Shown: positions 1 to 8,908, numbered from the stretch's first letter. The stretch: 64,000 bases of DNA from DATKMP01 sp963790045 (GCA_963790045.1 CAWBMS010000015.1:65458-129457); one strand, 5' to 3'. The notes: generated from the letters alone by a model not told the origin. A program made the numbers and translations.

Positions 1-1376
1 TCGTGCCGATACTGAGAAAATCTACTTCCTTCGCAATGTGGTCTGCAATCACCGCCGCAGCAGGGACTTCAATCATAACGCCAAGCTTCAGTTTATCATC
101 GAAGGCAATATTTTTTGCACGCAGATCATCTTTTGCTTGTGCAAGAAGTTGCTTTGCCAATTGCACTTCTTTCAGACTTGTAATCATCGGCAAGAGGATC
201 GAAAGATTTTTTAATGTGCTCGCGCGAAGGATGGCTCGCAATTGATCGAGAAATACTTGCGGCTTATCTAACATAATGCGGATGCCGCGCCATCCAAGAA
301 CCGGATTGCTTTCCTTAATGGATTGTGCCATCAGTTTATCGCCGCCAATATCAAAGGAACGAATGATCACTCGTTTTGGATGGACCGATTTTGCAATGCG
401 GCGATACGCTTTGTATTGTTCCTCTTCACTGGGAAAAACTTCTTTTCCGATCAGCAACGTTTCAGAACGATACAATCCAATGCCATCCGCTCCTTGAAAT
501 TTGATAAATTCCAACTCCTCTTCTAATTCGACATTGGCGGATAATTCCACCCGATGTCCATCAAGCGTTTCGGCAGGAAGATCACGCAGGGTGGCAAGTG
601 TTTCTTCAAATTCTGCATGATGCGCTTTCTTCTTTTCAAATGTCTTAATCGTTGTCGGTGTTGGATGAAGAATAACGATACCATCGTATCCGTCAACAAT
701 GACTGTCTCACCAGGTGCACTCAACGATGCGATTTGATGCACACCAACAATCGCCGGAATTTTCAGCGCACGCGCCAGCAAAGCCATGTGAGATGTGGCG
801 CCGCCAATTTCCGTGATGTATCCAAAGACTTCGTTGCGGCTGAACATGAGCGCATCGGCGGCACTGATGTTGTGCGAAACAATCACATGCGATCCATCAA
901 TTTTGGAAGTCAATTTTTGTTCTTCCATATTGCGAAGAATGCGATCTTCCACGTCTTTTAAATCATCCGCGCGTTCCCGCGCATATTCATCCTGCGAGTT
1001 CGCCATCAAACGATGGTATTTTTCCATCTCATCGCGAAGCAGATATTCTACATTCTTCCGTTCGTGCCGCAACCGCGCATACACCATATCGAACAAGACA
1101 GAATCTTCCAGAATCAAAGTTTGTGCTTCAAAAATTCTAGCTTGATCACTGTCTAATTTGTGCTGTGCAAATTCGAAAATCTTGATTAATTCTTTTTTGG
1201 AACGCGCAACCGCGCTTTGCAATCGTTGAATTTCACGGCTGACTTCCTCCGCTTCAATATTGCGTACTTGTACCGTCGGGCTAATGTTTACGATAGAGGT
1301 AAATAGGACCGATGGCGATTCCTGGCGAAGCCGGAATGCCTTTTAATTTCAATTCTTGTTTCGAAGATTGTTCCAT
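1..1376 (-). CDS. ptsI: Phosphoenolpyruvate-protein phosphotransferase (PTS enzyme I), 3' part outside window, frameshifted
   Basis: Enzyme I takes phosphate from PEP and passes it to HPr in the cytoplasm. The ATG at 1376 opens MEQSSKQELKLKGIPASPG, but this frame stops at 1281-1283. One surplus base near 1289-1296 moves the reading into a frame that stays open to position 1. That frame contains the phospho-histidine motif GGATSHMALLAR (His codon 788-790), GLYRSE and FDIGGDK, and reaches the DFLSIGT motif of the PEP-binding barrel at the window edge. About the last 100 residues lie outside. It follows ptsH by 33 bases in one operon. The frame break falls between conserved stretches and looks like an indel, not decay. 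Confidence 0.9.
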
Positions 1377-1409
1377 AAATCACTCACTGCTCAAAATGCA
1401 CTTTCTCCC

Positions 1410-1679
1410 TTATACCGGTTCACCGAAACCGCTTTCAAACAATTCTGCCATCGCATTGGAAAATTCTTGTTCATCGGTGCCATCGAATTTTAGCAATAAC
1501 GTTGAACCTTGTTCGGCTGCCAACGTCATGACGCCGATAATACTTTTGCCGTTGATTTCCACATTGTCTTTTTCAATATAAAATTCTGATTTAAATTTTG
1601 CCGCCAATTTCACAATCGCAGCAGCCGGCCGGGTGTGCACTCCCGCTCGGTTTCGTATCGTCACTTCACGCTCAATCAT
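1410..1679 (-). CDS. ptsH: Phosphocarrier protein HPr
   Basis: 89 residues, normal HPr length. It carries phosphate from enzyme I to PTS permeases or regulators. The active-site histidine is His15 in NRAGVHTRPA. The regulatory serine Ser46 is present in GKSIIGVM, so an HPr kinase/phosphorylase would be expected elsewhere in the genome. It starts 9 bases after the prenyl synthase stop and precedes ptsI, so it is probably cotranscribed with fni and the prenyl synthase. No EII component is visible, so whether it serves sugar uptake or only regulation cannot be decided here. Confidence 0.95.
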   Translation of the reverse strand: MIEREVTIRNRAGVHTRPAAAIVKLAAKFKSEFYIEKDNVEINGKSIIGVMTLAAEQGSTLLLKFDGTDEQEFSNAMAELFESGFGEPV

Positions 1680-1688
1680 TCGTTTCTA

Positions 1689-2672
1689 TTAATATGTCCG
1701 TTTCAATAATTTATCGGTTAACCAGAACATCGTTTCACTTACAGGCGTTTCCGGCAAAACAGTCAATTCTTTTTTTGCTTGTTCAATGTCTTCGGTAATT
1801 CTACGGCGTGCGGAATCTATTGCGCCAGTAATTTCGTAGATGTCGCGATACTCGGCAATTTGTTTTTTCGAGATACCGCCTTGCGTGAAGATGCGTTGCA
1901 GCATGGTTTTCTGTGATCCTTTGGCAAGGCGCAGCGCTTCCAGCAGCAAGAAGGTTTTCTTTCCTTCCATCAAATCGCCGCCGATGGTTTTCCCGAATTC
2001 TTTTTCATCGGCAATCACATCTAACAAATCATCTTGAATCTGAAACGCGCGCCCCACATGCTCACCGTACTTTCGCAATGCTTCCATTGCCGGCACAGAA
2101 GCATTGCCCAGCAATGCGCCGAGTTGTGTAGAGATGGAAACCAATTTTCCTGTTTTCTTTTCGATCATCATCAAGTATTCATTGACATGAACACGATGGC
2201 GCGTTTCAAATTCTTTATCGTATGTTTGACCTTCGCAGACGGTGATAACGCCTTCCGTAAAAATTTTTGTGATCTCTTGAATCCGCGCCGATTTTGTTTG
2301 AAGCAGTGCGCGATATGCCAGCGCCAGTAATACATCGCCGGTAAGAATGGCGATATTCTCATCCCATTTTTTATGGATGGTTTGCCGCCCGCGGCGCGAC
2401 GCTGCATGATCCATAATATCATCATGCACTAAGGTAAAGTTATGAAGAATTTCGATTCCGGCAGCCGCATGCAGCGCATCGGCAGAATTGCCGCCGACCG
2501 CTTCACATGCCAGCAGCGCAAGGACAGGACGAATCCGTTTACCACCTGCTGCCAGCACATACTGCGCCGGATCATACAACGTATGCGGTTTCTGTTCTTG
2601 AATATAGGTGTGAAGATATTTTTCTATGATTCTTGTATATCGATCAACTCGCTGCTCTGAAGTCATTGCCAC
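1689..2672 (-). CDS. Polyprenyl (farnesyl/geranylgeranyl-type) diphosphate synthase
   Basis: About 327 residues, all-alpha isoprenyl synthase family. It condenses IPP with allylic diphosphates. First aspartate-rich motif DDIMD at residues 84-88, second motif DDLLD at 214-218, with GGKRIRP near 43-49 for diphosphate binding. The residue five before the first motif is Phe, which in this family favours short products (C15-C20); that is an inference. A GTG at 2672 lies one base after the fni stop; an ATG six bases later (2666) is an equally good start. The fni neighbour supplies the IPP/DMAPP balance, so the pair forms an isoprenoid module. Confidence 0.9.
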   Translation of the reverse strand: MAMTSEQRVDRYTRIIEKYLHTYIQEQKPHTLYDPAQYVLAAGGKRIRPVLALLACEAVGGNSADALHAAAGIEILHNFTLVHDDIMDHAASRRGRQTIHKKWDENIAILTGDVLLALAYRALLQTKSARIQEITKIFTEGVITVCEGQTYDKEFETRHRVHVNEYLMMIEKKTGKLVSISTQLGALLGNASVPAMEALRKYGEHVGRAFQIQDDLLDVIADEKEFGKTIGGDLMEGKKTFLLLEALRLAKGSQKTMLQRIFTQGGISKKQIAEYRDIYEITGAIDSARRRITEDIEQAKKELTVLPETPVSETMFWLTDKLLKRTY

Positions 2673-2673
2673 G

Positions 2674-3762
2674 TTATGCGTTCTCCACTAACTGTTTCGT
2701 TTGTAACTCATTTATGGTACGTGAACCGGTCAGGAACATCGCACCTTTCAATTCCATTTCCCATATCGTTAAAAATTGTACGGCGGCTTTCACGCCTCCT
2801 GACTCTAACACTTTTAAAATCGGTCGCGCAACAGCAGCATAATCCGCGCCAAGTGCAAAAGCTTTTGCCGCATCCAAGCCGCTGCATATTCCTCCAGAGG
2901 CAATCACGTGTAATGATGAATATTTTTTTTTCATTGCACTGACTTTGCGAACGGCGTCGGTCGTCGGTATGCCCCAATCCCAAAATGCCTGCGTTAATAT
3001 TGCGTGTTCATCAAAATGAACAGATTTTTTTTTACCGATAGTTTTTCTTCTTAACAATTCCACGCCAGCCCAGCTTGTTCCGCCGGCACCAGCAACATCG
3101 ATCAGCTGCACACCGATGTTCAGCAATCGTTTTGCAACGTCGGCAGAAATTCCTGCGCCAATCTCTTTAACTATCACTGGTACTGATAAAGATTTTACTA
3201 ACAATTCAATTCTGTTCAATACACCGCGAAAATTCGGATTGCCTTCCGGCTGCAAAAATTCCTGTAATGGATTCAGATGAACAGCAAAGCCATCTGCTTC
3301 TATAAGATCGACAAGTTTTTGAACAGATGAAACATCATCCAGCTTCGCAACTTCGGCAGCGCCAAGATTACCGAACACCGGAATATTTTTTGACACTTCC
3401 CGCACAATAGAAAACGAATGCAGATACTTTGTATTTTCCATCGCCTGTCGCTGGCTTCCAACGCCAAGCGCAATATTTTTCTCTGCACACACTTCGGCAA
3501 GCATCCGATTGATACGCTCCGCATTTTGGTATCCTCCGGTCATGCTGGAGATGATGAATGGCAACTGGATCTTCTTCCCCAAAAATGTCGTTGCAGTATC
3601 GATCTCAGAAAAATTTATTTCTGGAAGTGCGTCGTGCAAAAACTCGAATCGTTCAAATCCCGTTGACTTTGCATGAAACGAAACATCTTTCTTCAACGTA
3701 ATATCGATATGCTGTTGTTTGCGGGATGTTGTCTGTGTCGATTTCATGCTTTCGCGTCTCAT
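2674..3762 (-). CDS. fni: Type 2 isopentenyl-diphosphate delta-isomerase
   Basis: About 360 residues, the flavin-dependent type 2 isomerase that interconverts IPP and DMAPP using FMN and reduced NADP. Family motifs in order: MTGGY near residue 75, GVGSQRQA near 100, HLNPLQEFLQPEGN near 160, KEIGAGIS, AGAGGTSWAGVE and the phosphate-gripping GGICSG followed by GADYAAVARP. The first ATG (3762) and an internal ATG five codons later (MKSTQTTS) are both possible. First gene of the operon with prenyl synthase, ptsH and ptsI. Divergent from the nucleotidyltransferase across 157 bases. Confidence 0.95.
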   Translation of the reverse strand: MRRESMKSTQTTSRKQQHIDITLKKDVSFHAKSTGFERFEFLHDALPEINFSEIDTATTFLGKKIQLPFIISSMTGGYQNAERINRMLAEVCAEKNIALGVGSQRQAMENTKYLHSFSIVREVSKNIPVFGNLGAAEVAKLDDVSSVQKLVDLIEADGFAVHLNPLQEFLQPEGNPNFRGVLNRIELLVKSLSVPVIVKEIGAGISADVAKRLLNIGVQLIDVAGAGGTSWAGVELLRRKTIGKKKSVHFDEHAILTQAFWDWGIPTTDAVRKVSAMKKKYSSLHVIASGGICSGLDAAKAFALGADYAAVARPILKVLESGGVKAAVQFLTIWEMELKGAMFLTGSRTINELQTKQLVENA

Positions 3763-3863
3763 TTAAATAATAAAGAATAAGCATTGCAGATGCAAGATAA
3801 CGCATGCGTCCATCGAACAACATTTTCGTACAACGCTATCATCCATTCTTCTTATCTTTCATA

Positions 3864-3892
3864 TTGTTTGTAAAATAAAACTTCGCTATTTT
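3864..3892 (+). promoter_or_regulatory. Sigma-70-like promoter for the nucleotidyltransferase
   Basis: TTGTTT at 3864-3869, a 17-base spacer, then TATTTT at 3887-3892, about 28 bases before the start codon at 3920. The match is to the general housekeeping consensus only; no transcription data. Confidence 0.4.
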
Positions 3893-3919
3893 TAATTACA
3901 TGCAAGAAAGAAATAGAAA

Positions 3920-4894
3920 ATGAGAGCGATCATTCCCGTCGCGGGTGTGGGTAGTCGGCTTCGTCCGCATACTTATACCGTGCCGAAAGTATTGTTGAAT
4001 GTCGCTGGCAAACCGATTATCGGACACATTTTAGATAAAATTATCGATGCCGGTTTCGATGAAGCAACCATTATTATCGGTTATCTCGGCGACATGGTTA
4101 AAGAATACGTGGAGTCGCACTATTCTATAAAAATAGATTTTATCGAACAAGAAGAACGCCTTGGTTTGGGGCATGCAATTTTTATTTCGCGGGAAACGTT
4201 TTCGCATTCTCCTCTGCTCATTATTTTAGGAGATACAATTTTCGATGTTGATTTGAAAGCGATGATCAAAAGCGAATACACAGAACTCGGCGTAAAACAC
4301 GTCGATGATCCGCGCCGCTTCGGTGTTGCAGAAACGACAGATGGATTCATTTCACATCTTGTTGAGAAACCGGAAAATCCTAACAGCAATCTCGCCATCG
4401 TCGGGCTTTATTATATCAAGCATCCGCAATTGCTGATGGATTGTATTAAGGAAATGATACAAAACGAAACGCGTACCAAAGGCGAATTTCAATTGACGGA
4501 TGCACTGCAAATGATGATCGAACGCGGCGAAAAGATGAAAACTTTTTCCGTAGAAGGTTGGTTCGATTGTGGAAAACCGGAAACATTACTTTCCACAAAC
4601 AAATATTTATTAACACAACAAGCTGCTCCAGCACATGCAAAAAATGTCGTTGTAACATTGCCGGCATTCATTTCGCCGACGGCAAAAGTTTCTAATGCGA
4701 TTATAGGTCCAAATGCAACTATTGCAGACGGCGCTACCATCTCGAACGCTATTATACGTAATTCTATCATCAGCGAAAATGCCATCGTCGAGAATGCATT
4801 GATCGAAGATTCTATTATCGGCAGCCATTCTATCGTTCGAGGAAATTACAAACGCATCAACATCGGTGATTCTTCGGAATTGGAATTTAATTGA
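3920..4894 (+). CDS. Sugar-1-phosphate nucleotidyltransferase with hexapeptide-repeat C-terminus
   Basis: 324 residues. The N-terminal NTP-transferase domain opens with PVAGVGSRLRPHT and PKVLLNVAGKP, the nucleotide-binding signature of glucose-1-phosphate thymidylyl/uridylyl and mannose-1-phosphate guanylyltransferases; GDTIFDVD and GWFDCGKPETLL follow. From about residue 245 the chain shows isoleucine-rich hexapeptide repeats (IIGPNATIADGATIS and following), a left-handed beta-helix. It would activate a sugar for cell-envelope polysaccharide; the sugar and nucleotide cannot be told from sequence alone. Monocistronic-looking, 57 bases before metK. Confidence 0.85.
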   Translation: MRAIIPVAGVGSRLRPHTYTVPKVLLNVAGKPIIGHILDKIIDAGFDEATIIIGYLGDMVKEYVESHYSIKIDFIEQEERLGLGHAIFISRETFSHSPLLIILGDTIFDVDLKAMIKSEYTELGVKHVDDPRRFGVAETTDGFISHLVEKPENPNSNLAIVGLYYIKHPQLLMDCIKEMIQNETRTKGEFQLTDALQMMIERGEKMKTFSVEGWFDCGKPETLLSTNKYLLTQQAAPAHAKNVVVTLPAFISPTAKVSNAIIGPNATIADGATISNAIIRNSIISENAIVENALIEDSIIGSHSIVRGNYKRINIGDSSELEFN

Positions 4895-4951
4895 CTTTAG
4901 GTTGCCGCCAGAATTTTTTAACACTACTATTCACCTTTTAAAGGAATTATA

Positions 4952-6095
4952 ATGAGACATTTCTTCACATCTGAATCCGTTTCAGAAGGACATCCAGATA
5001 AGGTTTGCGATCAAATTTCTGATGCCGTCTTAGATGCATTAATACAACAAGATAAATATTCTCGCGTCGCTTGCGAAACATTTGCTACCACCGGTTTAGT
5101 TCTCGTTGGCGGCGAGATTACGACAAAAGGATATATCGATATTCAGTCAATCGTTAGAAATGTTGTTGGTGATATTGGCTACACGAAAGCCGGCGTTGGA
5201 TTCGATGCAGAATCATGTTCCGTTCTCTCCGCTGTTCATTCACAATCACCGGATATTGCGCAAGGCGTGGATACCGGCGGCGCAGGCGACCAAGGCATGA
5301 TGTTCGGGTATGCGTGCGATGAAACTCCAGAGTTAATGCCTGCACCCATTATGTATGCGCACAAACTTGTGCAGCGTCTTACGGATGTTCGAAAAAAACA
5401 ACCGAAGCTCATGCCGTATTTGCGCCCGGATTCTAAATCACAAGTTACCGTTGAATATGACGGCAAACAGATTATTCGCATCGATACCATTGTTGTCTCG
5501 ACACAACACGATCCCGATGTTACACAAAAGAAAATTAAAGAAGACGTTATCGAACACATTATCGGTTCCGTTATTCCTTCCGCGCTTTTGGATAACAAAA
5601 CACGAATCTTCGTCAACCCAACAGGAAGATTTGAAGTCGGCGGACCGCACGGCGATACAGGATTAACGGGGCGTAAAATCGTTGTCGATACGTACGGCGG
5701 ACGCGCACCTCATGGGGGCGGAGCATTTTCCGGCAAAGACCCAACGAAGGTTGACCGCAGCGCTGCGTATGCTGCACGGCATGTTGCAAAAAATATTGTT
5801 GCTGCTAAACTCGCAACGGAATGCCAGATTCAAGTTGCGTACGCTATCGGTGTTGCAGAACCTGTCTCTATTCTTGTACAAACTTTCGGGTCCTGGCATT
5901 GTTCCTGATTCCGATTTAGCAGCGTTCATTCAAAAAGAAATCGATCTGACACCTCGCGGCATTATTAAGCGTTTGAATTTGCGCCGTCCGATCTATCGCA
6001 AGACTGCTGCGTACGGACATTTTGGAAGAAACGATAAAGACTTCACATGGGAACAATTAGACCTTGTGAAAACATTACGCAAAGCTGCGAAATAA
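4952..6095 (+). CDS. metK: S-adenosylmethionine synthetase, frameshifted in this sequence
   Basis: Makes S-adenosylmethionine from methionine and ATP. The first frame (4952-5908) holds GHPDKVCDQISD at residues 13-24, GAGDQGMMFGYA, and GGGAFSGKDPTKVDRSAAY, then ends in an aberrant tail. One surplus G in the GGG at 5888-5890 explains the break: removing it gives TFGPGIVPDSDL and runs on to FGRNDKDFTWEQ and a stop at 6095. The repaired protein is 380 residues, the family's usual length. AAGGAATT precedes the ATG. Followed after 16 bases by ahcY: SAM made here is used in methylation, and ahcY removes the product. A single-copy essential gene, so an assembly indel is the likeliest reading. Confidence 0.95.
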
Positions 6096-6111
6096 TATAA
6101 GGAGTATAACC

Positions 6112-7455
6112 ATGATTACCGTGGCGGCAGAAATGCAAACAAAAAAAGTTACCAAGCCCGAGCTTCCCTATAAAGTAAAAGATTTGTCTCTTGCAGAATG
6201 GGGACGAAAAGAAATTAAACTTGCCGAAGATGAAATGCCCGGCTTGATGGCGATTCGCGAAGAATACAAAAGCAAACAGCCGCTGAAAGGCGCGCGCATT
6301 GCCGGATGCCTCCACATGACCATTCAAACCGCCGTGCTGATTGAAACGCTAAAAGAACTCGGCGCGGAAGTTTCGTGGTCGTCGTGCAATATTTTCTCAA
6401 CGCAGGATCACGCAGCAGCGGCCATTGCCAAAGCGGGAGTTCCCGTCTATGCATGGAAAGGAATGAACGCACAAGAATTTGATTGGTGTATCGAACAAAC
6501 ATTGTTCGCGTTCAAAGACAATAAACCGCTCAACATGATTTTAGATGACGGCGGCGACTTGACCAACATGGTGTTCGATAAATATCCTGAACTTGCTGCG
6601 GGTATCAACGGCCTTTCGGAAGAAACCACGACTGGTGTTCATCGATTGTATGAACGGATGAAAAACGGAACGCTTCTGGTTCCTGCCATTAACGTAAATG
6701 ATTCCGTCACCAAATCAAAATTCGATAATAAGTACGGCTGCCGCGAATCTCTGGTCGATGCAATTCGCCGTGCAACGGATTTGATGCTTGCGGGAAAAGT
6801 TGCTGTCGTTGCCGGTTACGGCGATGTAGGTAAGGGTTCTGCAGAATCTTTGCGCGAAGCTAAAATGCGCGTGATCGTCACAGAAGTCGATCCCATCTGC
6901 GCACTGCAAGCCGCGATGGAAGGTTACGAAGTGAAGCGCATGGACGATGCGGTGAAAGAAGCGAATATCATTGTCACGACGACCGGAAATAAAAATATCG
7001 TGACGGAAAAACATTTCAAATCGATGAAGAACAATACCATCGTTTGCAACATCGGACATTTCGATATTGAAATCGATATGGCGTGGCTCAACAAAAATTA
7101 CGGGCACACGAAAGATACCATCAAGCCGCAGGTTGATAAATACACCATCGACGGTAAAGATGTGATCGTTCTTGCCGAAGGCCGTCTGGTCAATCTCGGA
7201 TGCGCAATGGGGCATCCGTCGTTCGTGATGTCGAACTCCTTCTCCAACCAAACGCTTGCGCAGATTGAATTGTGGAATTATCCGGAACGGTACAAAAAGA
7301 AAGTGTACATGCTTCCGAAATATCTCGATGAAAAAGTTGCGCGCCTGCATCTAAAAAAGATCGGCGTGGAGCTTGATGTGCTGACGAAAGAACAAGCAGA
7401 GTACATCGACGTTCCAGTGGAAGGCCCGTACAAACCGGATCATTACCGGTACTAA
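6112..7455 (+). CDS. ahcY: Adenosylhomocysteinase
   Basis: 447 residues. Cytosolic NAD-dependent enzyme that splits S-adenosylhomocysteine to adenosine and homocysteine. HMTIQTAVLIETL near residue 67, substrate-site SCNIFSTQDHAAAAIA, the NAD-binding glycine loop AGYGDVGKGSAE around residue 233, HFDIEIDM and the conserved C-terminal KPDHYRY are all visible. A strong ribosome site (AAGGAG, about 6099-6104) precedes the ATG. Last gene of the metK-ahcY pair; a terminator follows at 7532. Intact, GC-normal and confidently identified. Confidence 0.97.
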   Translation: MITVAAEMQTKKVTKPELPYKVKDLSLAEWGRKEIKLAEDEMPGLMAIREEYKSKQPLKGARIAGCLHMTIQTAVLIETLKELGAEVSWSSCNIFSTQDHAAAAIAKAGVPVYAWKGMNAQEFDWCIEQTLFAFKDNKPLNMILDDGGDLTNMVFDKYPELAAGINGLSEETTTGVHRLYERMKNGTLLVPAINVNDSVTKSKFDNKYGCRESLVDAIRRATDLMLAGKVAVVAGYGDVGKGSAESLREAKMRVIVTEVDPICALQAAMEGYEVKRMDDAVKEANIIVTTTGNKNIVTEKHFKSMKNNTIVCNIGHFDIEIDMAWLNKNYGHTKDTIKPQVDKYTIDGKDVIVLAEGRLVNLGCAMGHPSFVMSNSFSNQTLAQIELWNYPERYKKKVYMLPKYLDEKVARLHLKKIGVELDVLTKEQAEYIDVPVEGPYKPDHYRY

Positions 7456-7531
7456 GCGGAAGAACAAATCAATTACAACGAAGATTATTCCACCGGAACA
7501 TAATCTTCGTTCGTCTGAAGTTCACATTCAC

Positions 7532-7569
7532 AAGGGTTGCGCTATAGATCATAGTGCAGCCCTTTTTTT
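7532..7569 (+). terminator. Rho-independent terminator of metK-ahcY
   Basis: AAGGGTTGCGCTAT and ATAGTGCAGCCCTT form a 14-pair stem (two G-T pairs) with a 5-base loop, followed by seven T. It ends the methyl-cycle operon. Confidence 0.85.
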
Positions 7570-7572
7570 ATG

Positions 7573-8034
7573 CGGTATTGATCGATGACCGCGCAGATGG
7601 GTTCGTTCAGATTACCGCAGCAATAGTAAGGCAAGCGGCAATACTCGTTTTGCGCTCGATATGGTTCGTTCTGCGGATGGCGGTACCCGTTGGGACAACG
7701 GCAGCACTCGTGCAAAAGACAAAACTACTCCCCCGTCACACCAAACTTATAACACGAGCAACCGAACTGGTAATCCGGCACATCGAACTATTCGTCGGGA
7801 TAAGCAACCTCATGATCGGGATGATCGAACCACTCATTTGGACGACAGAACTACTCGCTCGGACAGTCGAACTACTCATTGGGAAGACAGAACTGTTCAT
7901 TCGGACGATGGAACTGGTGGTCGGGACGACGAAACTTATCGCTGGGACAGCCGAACTGCTCGTTGGGAATGCCGAACTGATGACCGGGACGACGAAACTT
8001 ATCGCTGGGAAGACAAAACATGCCGTTTTTTGAA
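7573..8034. repeat. Degenerate 21-bp tandem repeat array, about 21-22 units
   Basis: From 7573 the sequence falls into 21-base units, best conserved from 7783 to 8013. Examples: the units starting at 7846, 7867, 7888 and 7930 each have a purine-rich GAAC near the start and a GGGA or CGGA near base 15. A rough consensus is CNGAACTACTCGTTGGGACG. Because 21 is divisible by 3, two plus-strand frames stay open here (7554-8033 and 7661-8068), reading as 7-residue repeats (TELLxRT or DRTTxxD types). I do not call them genes: no ribosome site, and the first begins inside the ahcY terminator. Function unknown. Confidence 0.8.
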
Positions 8035-8058
8035 TGGTTTTAACGTATTTTACAAACT

Positions 8059-8091
8059 AAGTGTCTGACACCTTGAAGGTGTCGGACACTT
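8059..8091. repeat. Palindromic element, copy 1
   Basis: AAGTGTCTGACACC and GGTGTCGGACACTT face each other around a 5-base loop (one mismatch). A near-identical palindrome lies at 8926-8958. The form resembles extragenic palindromic (REP-type) elements. Confidence 0.8.
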
Positions 8092-8165
8092 GCGCAGCAA
8101 CAAACGGCTTGCATCTTTTTGCAGGAACGATTATACTATGGATAGATTTTATTTCAAACGCCTTT
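8059..8165. repeat. Direct repeat flanking the cassette, left copy
   Basis: The palindrome at 8059-8091 plus a following block 8108-8165 containing GAACGATTATACTATGGATA recurs in the same orientation at 8926-9027. The two copies are 867 bases apart and enclose the Cass2-type gene, suggesting that this segment arose by insertion or duplication. Confidence 0.75.
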
Positions 8166-8266
8166 ACTTTCTTTGTCGGATTGCAATGAAAGAGTTACAA
8201 AAAACATGAACATGAAAAACACGCAGGATAACATGCGGAATAAGCGCAACATACTGCGGCACGCAG

Positions 8267-8288
8267 TCTAATACTAGTTAGGACGCAC
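8267..8288. other. Cassette boundary with integron-core-like GTTAGGAC
   Basis: TCTAATACTAGTTAGG ends in a core resembling the integron consensus GTTRRRY. GTTAGGACGCAC (8277-8288) is the inverted partner of GTGCGTTCTAAC at 8817-8828 (11 of 12 bases), on the other side of the gene. The same boundary sequence, differing by one base, occurs at 63308-63324 on the opposite strand. Confidence 0.55.
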
Positions 8289-8340
8289 AAAATAGCTTGG
8301 GCGTAGTTATTTTTCTTAAAATAAAAGTTTGGAGTAAAAA

Positions 8341-8805
8341 ATGAAAAACATAATACAAACAGACCCTTTTAAAATCATCGGAATTTCTGTTAAGACAACA
8401 AACAAAAATGGACAATCGATAACTGATATGGGACAACTATGGAATAAATTTTATTCAGAAAATATTCTTTCGACAATCCCAGACCGATTAAGCGATGACA
8501 TTTATTCTATTTACACGGACTATAAATCTGATTATACGGAAGATTATACAGCAATCATTGGTTGCAAAGTAAAATCACTTGACCATGTCCCAAACGGGTT
8601 TATTGGAAGACAAATTCAAGGCGGAAGTTATCTGAAGTATATTAGCGAAGGAAAAATGCCGGACGCGGTTATCAACACATGGAAAGAAATATGGAATAAC
8701 GATAAAGAGCTAAAACGAAAATACACGGCAGACTTTGAAGTTTACAGAGAACAATATCCTAATCGAGAAATTTCAAAAGTTGATATTTACGTTGCAACGG
8801 AATAA
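8341..8805 (+). CDS. Cass2/GyrI-like effector-binding protein
   Basis: 154 residues. The pattern (MGQLWNKFYSE near residue 37, an acidic/aromatic middle YTAIIGCKVKSLDHVPNGF, and KYTADFEVYREQYP near the end) fits the integron-associated effector-binding (Cass2) branch of the AraC/GyrI-type ligand-binding fold. Such proteins are stand-alone domains thought to bind cationic small molecules; the ligand here is unknown. GGAG lies 7 bases before the ATG. The gene is AT-rich compared with ahcY, lies alone between inverted and direct repeats, and is best seen as a mobile cassette gene. Family call is by memory of motifs, not a search. Confidence 0.7.
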   Translation: MKNIIQTDPFKIIGISVKTTNKNGQSITDMGQLWNKFYSENILSTIPDRLSDDIYSIYTDYKSDYTEDYTAIIGCKVKSLDHVPNGFIGRQIQGGSYLKYISEGKMPDAVINTWKEIWNNDKELKRKYTADFEVYREQYPNREISKVDIYVATE

Positions 8806-8816
8806 CGAACAACCGC

Positions 8817-8908
8817 GTGCGTTCTAACCATTTTAAAAAGGATAATGTCAAGTAAAGAAAGAGAATCCCGCACTGCGGCATTTTATAATTTTATGCACGA
8901 CGAACAGT
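8817..8908. other. Cassette tail (attC-like), shortened copy
   Basis: Begins GTGCGTTCTAAC, the inverse of the left boundary, and continues with four blocks also found, in order, in the second cassette-like unit: CTAACCATTTTAAAAA (8824-8839), AAAGAGAATCCCGC (8858-8871), GCGGCATTTTATAA (8875-8888) and TTTATGCACGAC (8890-8901). Relative to the other copy about 140 bases are missing between blocks two and three. Confidence 0.6.

Noticed and set aside
4895..4951. SAM riboswitch before metK
   Set aside because: Only 57 bases, with no multi-stem fold or terminator that I can see.
5882..5900. Programmed frameshifting in metK
   Set aside because: No known precedent for this gene, no slippery heptamer or downstream structure visible, and similar breaks occur across unrelated genes in the window.
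6096..6111. SAH riboswitch before ahcY
   Set aside because: The gap is 16 bases and holds only the ribosome site.
6715..7350. Long minus-strand ORF opposite ahcY
   Set aside because: Shadow of a strongly conserved plus-strand gene; no family features.
7573..8034. CRISPR array
   Set aside because: Units are contiguous and all diverged; there are no constant repeats separated by unique spacers and no cas genes nearby.
7554..8068. Two overlapping plus-strand reading frames with 7-residue repeats as proteins
   Set aside because: They arise from a 21-base repeat that keeps frames open; there is no ribosome site, and the first begins inside the terminator stem. Kept as repeat, not as genes.
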